Shown here: positions 15,783-18,829 of the stretch, piece by piece | How the letters are laid out: every line of letters starts with the position of its first letter | Numbering within the stretch: position 1 is the stretch's first letter | Assembly (NCBI GenBank): GCA_946480295.1 | Contig: CAMLIT010000087.1 | Location: forward strand, 1 to 18,829 | Length of the DNA: 18,829 nucleotides | Source of the DNA: an uncultured Gemmatimonadota bacterium | Lineage (GTDB): Bacteria; Gemmatimonadota; Gemmatimonadetes; Gemmatimonadales; Gemmatimonadaceae | Reading direction: 5' to 3' | The notes under the pieces: generated by a model | What the model saw: only the letters and a program-made list of their open reading frames with translations | Database searches by the model: none | What the model was told of the DNA's origin: nothing | Position numbers and translations under genes: made by a program

Positions 15783-17336
15783 ATGGGGACCACTGACGCG
15801 AAGCGTCCGGTAGTGCTGGTCGTGCTCGACGGCTGGGGGTTCCGGCCGGAGCGCGAAGGAAATGCGATCGCCCTGGCGAACACGCCGACCTGGGATGCCC
15901 TCGTCGCGCGGCGCCCCTGGACCCTCCTCGACGCCTCCGGGCTGGCGGTGGGGCTTCCCGCCGGCCAGATGGGCAACAGCGAGGTCGGGCACCTCAACCT
16001 CGGGGCGGGGCGCGTCGTGATGCAGGACCTCGTGAGGATCTCCGAGTCGATCCGCGACGGCGCCTTCTTCCGCAACCGCGCGTTCCTCGACGCCTGCGCC
16101 GGCGCGAAGAAGAGCGGCGGCACCGTCCACCTCGTGGGACTGATCGGCAAGGGGGGCGTCCACGCCATCGACCAGCATCTCTTCGCGCTGATCGACCTCT
16201 GCGCGCAGCAGCAGGTGCCGCGCATCGCCATCCATGCCCTCATGGACGGCCGCGACACGATGCCGCGCTCGGGGCTCGGCTACATGCGCGAGCTCATCGA
16301 GTACGCGAAGGGGCGCGCCGTCGTCGCGAGCCTCGGCGGCCGCTACTACGGCATGGACCGCGACAAGCGCTGGGATCGCATCGAGAAGTGGTACCGGTCG
16401 GCGGTCGACGGCACCGGCCCGGAGGGCACCGATCCGCTCGAGGTGATCAAGGCGTCGTACGACCGCGACGTCACCGACGAGTTCATCGTCCCGACCGTGA
16501 TCGTGAAGGAGGGCAAGGCCGTGGCGCCGATGCGCGACGGGGACGCGGTGATCTGCTTCAACTACCGCGCGGACCGCATGCGCCAGATCGTCCGCTCGCT
16601 CACCGACCCGAACTTCGACGGCTTCGACGTGTCGAACCGCCCGGAGGTGAGCGTGACGACGATGACCGTCTACGACCGCACCTTCGACGTGCCGGTCGCC
16701 TTCCCGCCGCAGTCGATGGCGAACATCGTCGCCGAGGTGGTGTCTGGCGCAGGGATGTCGATGCTGAAGACCGCCGAGACGGAGAAGTACGCGCACGTGA
16801 CGTACTTCTTCAATGGCGGTATCGAGGCGCCCTTCCCCTGCGAGGACCGGAAGCTCGTGCCGAGCCAGAAGGTCGCGACGTACGACCTCGCCCCGGAGAT
16901 GAGCGCGCCGGCGATCACCGACGTGCTGACGAAGGCGATCGAGGCGCGCGAGCACGACTTCATCCTGTGCAACTACGCGAACGGCGACATGGTCGGCCAC
17001 ACCGGCTCGATCCCGGCGACGATCAAGGCCTGCGAGACGGTGGACGAGAGCCTCGCGCGGGTGATGAAGTCGGCCGAGCGTGCCGGCGCGCGGCTGCTCG
17101 TCACCGCGGACCACGGCAACTGCGAGATGATGATCGACCCGGAGACGGGCGGCCCGCACACGGCGCACACGACGAACCCCGTGCCCTTCGTCGTCGTGGA
17201 CCCCGACGGGGATCGGCCGCTGCGCAAGGGCGGCGCGCTGTGCGACGTCGGCCCCACCCTGCTGCGCATGCTCGGGCTCGACCAGCCGAAGGAGATGACG
17301 GGCGTGGACCTGCGCTCGCTCGGGGTCGCGAAGTGA
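15783..17336 (+). CDS. gpmI: 2,3-bisphosphoglycerate-independent phosphoglycerate mutase
   Basis: A 517-residue cytoplasmic enzyme of glycolysis and gluconeogenesis that interconverts 3- and 2-phosphoglycerate through a phosphoserine intermediate, normally with two manganese ions. The alkaline-phosphatase-like domain begins VVLVVLDGWGF with metal ligand Asp16. The active serine is Ser66 in QMGNSEVGHLNLGAGR. The inserted transferase domain carries HALMDGRDTMP and CFNYRADRMRQI. The C-terminal metal sites are visible as NGDMVGHTG (Asp402, His406), TADHGNCE (Asp443, His444) and HTAHTTNPVP (His462). The length matches the family. The start MGTTDAKRPVV is standard although no ribosome binding site is evident. 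The stop overlaps the next start as GTGA, so the following gene is probably translated in coupling. Confidence 0.97.
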   Translation: MGTTDAKRPVVLVVLDGWGFRPEREGNAIALANTPTWDALVARRPWTLLDASGLAVGLPAGQMGNSEVGHLNLGAGRVVMQDLVRISESIRDGAFFRNRAFLDACAGAKKSGGTVHLVGLIGKGGVHAIDQHLFALIDLCAQQQVPRIAIHALMDGRDTMPRSGLGYMRELIEYAKGRAVVASLGGRYYGMDRDKRWDRIEKWYRSAVDGTGPEGTDPLEVIKASYDRDVTDEFIVPTVIVKEGKAVAPMRDGDAVICFNYRADRMRQIVRSLTDPNFDGFDVSNRPEVSVTTMTVYDRTFDVPVAFPPQSMANIVAEVVSGAGMSMLKTAETEKYAHVTYFFNGGIEAPFPCEDRKLVPSQKVATYDLAPEMSAPAITDVLTKAIEAREHDFILCNYANGDMVGHTGSIPATIKACETVDESLARVMKSAERAGARLLVTADHGNCEMMIDPETGGPHTAHTTNPVPFVVVDPDGDRPLRKGGALCDVGPTLLRMLGLDQPKEMTGVDLRSLGVAK

Positions 17337-18043
17337 GGGGCTCCGCTCTTGGCCGCGCGGCGCTCGTCGCGGCGCTCCTCCTCGGCGCCTCGACGGCGGG
17401 CGCGCAGCAGGTCGGCTACGTCCCCGCGCAGAGCCCCTACCGGGATCTCGATTACCACCAGGACGTCAGCGCGATCGTCGGCTGGTATCACGCCAAACGA
17501 GACCCGCTCGGCGTCGCGCCGCAGAGCGGGCTGCTCACCGGCCTGCTGTACGAGTGGCGCGCCGGCGGCCCCGCGTACCTCACCGGGGAGTTCAGCCGCA
17601 TCGACTCGAAGCGGCTCGTCATCAACCCGCACAACCCGCCCGCCACGCGGATCGTCGGCACGCGGAGCAATCCGCTGTACGACGTGGACCTGTCGCTGGC
17701 GATCGCGCTCACCGGATTCCGCAGCTGGCACCACCTGCAGCCGCTCGTGAAGGGCGGGGTCGGGATGGTCAGCGACTTCAAGGGCGCCGACGTCGGCGGG
17801 TTCGACTTCGGCACCCGCTTTGCATTCAGCTGGGGCGGCGGAGTACGCTGGATTCCCTCGCATGGGCGCTGGGCGGTGCGAGCCGACGTCAACAACCGCC
17901 TGTACACGATCGGCTATCCCGAGTCGTACTACCAGCCGCCCGCCGGCGGCGGCAATGCGGTGCTCACGCCGGCGCAATCCAGGTCGCTGTGGACGAACAA
18001 CACGGCGCTGACGCTCGGGATCTCCTACCAGTTCTCGCGGTAG
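17333..18043 (+). CDS. Small outer-membrane beta-barrel-like protein
   Basis: 236 residues from the GTG at 17333, which overlaps the gpmI stop by 4 bases. Residues 1-24 form a signal peptide (AALVAALLLGASTAGA-QQ). The mature part alternates polar and hydrophobic residues in short strands separated by glycine-rich turns, for example LYEWRAGGPAYLTGEFSRID, LVKGGVGMVSDF and GTRFAFSWGGGVRWIP. The C-terminus reads LTLGISYQFSR, close to the aromatic ending of outer-membrane barrels. The size suits an 8- to 10-strand barrel. No family name can be given. Its coupling to gpmI is probably positional and not a shared pathway. A longer frame upstream exists but lies inside gpmI and is a shadow. Confidence 0.8.
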   Translation: MRGSALGRAALVAALLLGASTAGAQQVGYVPAQSPYRDLDYHQDVSAIVGWYHAKRDPLGVAPQSGLLTGLLYEWRAGGPAYLTGEFSRIDSKRLVINPHNPPATRIVGTRSNPLYDVDLSLAIALTGFRSWHHLQPLVKGGVGMVSDFKGADVGGFDFGTRFAFSWGGGVRWIPSHGRWAVRADVNNRLYTIGYPESYYQPPAGGGNAVLTPAQSRSLWTNNTALTLGISYQFSR

Positions 18044-18095
18044 CCGGGCGCGGCGCCGGGCCCGCAGCGACGCCAACGCGAACCGCGGGTGACGC

Positions 18096-18599
18096 ATGGC
18101 GCGCGACTTCGAAGACATCCACGACCTCGCTGACCTGAGCGACGACGAGCTGCGGGACCTCGTTCGGCAGCACCTCGCGGCGGACAACGCGCTCGACATC
18201 GACGACATCGACGTGCGCGTCGAGAGCGGGCGGCTCTACCTCGCCGGCCGCGTCGGCACCGACGAGGAGCGCCGGATCGCCGACCACATCGTCACCGACG
18301 TCCTCGGCATCGAGGACTACGACAACGGCATCTTCGTCGATCCGATCCGGCGCGGCCTCGCCCCCGAGGGGATCGACGAGACGCTCGCCGTCGAGGACGC
18401 GCAGGAGGGACTCCTCCTCGGCGACCGGCCCAAGCCGCTGAGCGACACGAGCGAGACGGTCGAGGAGGACCTGGACGAGCACCTCTTCGGGACGACGGAC
18501 GTCGGCAACGCCATCCAGGACGGCACGGCCTGGATCCCGCCCGAGAGCCCCACGCCGGAAGGGCCGACGGAGGGGGGCGAGTTCGGGGAGGATCATTAG
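18096..18599 (+). CDS. Acidic BON-domain protein
   Basis: A 167-residue, strongly acidic protein without a signal peptide. Residues about 14-82 form a BON domain: a helix (DELRDLVRQHLAAD), then a strand pair VRVESGRLYLAGRVGTDEER and a final helix/strand (RIADHIVTDVLGIEDYDN), with the conserved central glycine. BON domains bind phospholipids or partner proteins and are common in periplasmic stress proteins such as OsmY, but this copy seems cytoplasmic. The tail ends in a Pro/Glu-rich segment after TTDVGNAIQDGTAWIPPES. The ATG at 18096 has a modest Shine-Dalgarno sequence (GGGTGA). It lies 52 bases after the barrel gene in the same direction. Function is unknown. Confidence 0.8.
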   Translation: MARDFEDIHDLADLSDDELRDLVRQHLAADNALDIDDIDVRVESGRLYLAGRVGTDEERRIADHIVTDVLGIEDYDNGIFVDPIRRGLAPEGIDETLAVEDAQEGLLLGDRPKPLSDTSETVEEDLDEHLFGTTDVGNAIQDGTAWIPPESPTPEGPTEGGEFGEDH

Positions 18600-18600
18600 C

Positions 18601-18621
18601 GGGAGGCGGGAGGCGGGAGGC
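18601..18621. repeat. Heptamer array GGGAGGC x3 after the BON gene
   Basis: Three exact in-phase copies of GGGAGGC at 18601, 18608 and 18615, starting two bases after the stop codon. A single complementary GCCTCCC occurs at 18730-18736. The array has the same period as the other intergenic heptamer arrays but a different unit. Confidence 0.85.
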
Positions 18622-18683
18622 GTCGGGACGAGCGACGAGCCCGCGCATGGCGGCTCCCCGGGCTGGCGTGGCGAGAACGATCG

Positions 18684-18775
18684 TAATTGGTTTCAGGTCA
18701 TTGGCGAGCCGCTCGGGACGCTTCTGGTGGCCTCCCGCTGGGCAAGGCAAAAACGAAGAAACAAAGACCAAACCC
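18684..18775. repeat. Second copy of the guaB-upstream repeat element
   Basis: Bases 18696-18721 match 12816-12839 with one substitution and a 2-base insertion (shared GGTCATTGGC, AGCC and TCGGGACGC). The flanks keep the same plan: on the left ATTGG recurs 14 bases apart, and on the right an A-rich stretch with 7-base periodicity (about 18752-18774) stands where the guaB copy has its CGACCAA array. The arms here are more degenerate. Confidence 0.65.
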
Positions 18776-18776
18776 C

Positions 18777-18829
18777 GCGGTTCGCGGTTCGCCGTTCGCG
18801 GTTCGCGCTTCGGGTTCTCGTTCTGGTTC
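18777..18829. repeat. Heptamer array GCGGTTC running off the window end
   Basis: In-phase units at 18777, 18784, 18791, 18798 and 18805 (GCGGTTC, GCGGTTC, GCCGTTC, GCGGTTC, GCGCTTC) followed by a degenerate tail. The window ends inside it, so a complementary arm may lie just outside. Confidence 0.85.

Noticed and set aside
15720..17168. 482-codon minus-strand frame opposite gpmI
   Set aside because: Rich in RVRHDV-like low-complexity text and fully covered by gpmI, whose motifs are unmistakable.

Overview
The window is very GC-rich, with strong G/C preference at third codon positions, short intergenic gaps, GTG/TTG starts and ATGA/GTGA/TGATG overlaps. The gene content and protein style would fit a Gemmatimonadota-like soil or environmental bacterium. 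That placement is inferred from overall character; there is no marker gene such as an rRNA. No tRNA, rRNA, transposase, phage gene or CRISPR array was recognised. Nearly all genes are chromosomal housekeeping or envelope genes. The unusual content lies in the intergenic DNA.

Layout. (1) 214-3610, plus strand: an ECF sigma factor, a zinc-finger anti-sigma factor with two membrane spans, a bactofilin-like membrane protein and a secreted toast_rack/DUF4097-like beta protein, closed by a clear intrinsic terminator. This looks like an envelope-stress operon. (2) A YihY/BrkB membrane protein starts right at the end of that terminator and converges on a minus-strand block. (3) Minus strand, 9007 down to 4539: a DHH phosphoesterase (NrnA type), then a tight Mrp/ApbC - MATE transporter - SAM hydroxide adenosyltransferase operon. 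(4) Minus strand: an APC amino-acid permease (10881-9379) and IMP dehydrogenase guaB (12731-11181). (5) Minus strand, 14951-12909: a membrane-anchored M15 peptidase with an EF-hand-like loop, a small unknown protein and a DUF1232 protein, probably one operon. (6) Plus strand: gpmI overlapping a small outer-membrane beta-barrel-like protein, then a BON-domain protein.

Intergenic DNA. Five or more gaps carry short tandem repeats with an exact or near-exact 7-bp period. The heptamer differs at each place: GGGTCGA, TTGGTCR, GCGGGAC, GGGAGGC, GCGGTTC and a CACT-type unit. In several gaps a second array of the complementary heptamer lies downstream, so the two arms could form a long imperfect hairpin around a short core. 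Two of these elements (12800-12889 and about 18684-18775) share a nearly identical core 5.9 kb apart, so they look like dispersed members of one family. The 831-bp gap before gpmI holds a composite version with extra 9-bp-period arms and a direct repeat. A separate 371-bp gap (9008-9378) holds eight interspersed copies of GTCCCGC/GCGGGAC, four in each orientation, one pair of which forms a terminator-like hairpin. These repeats are the best candidates here for something poorly described.
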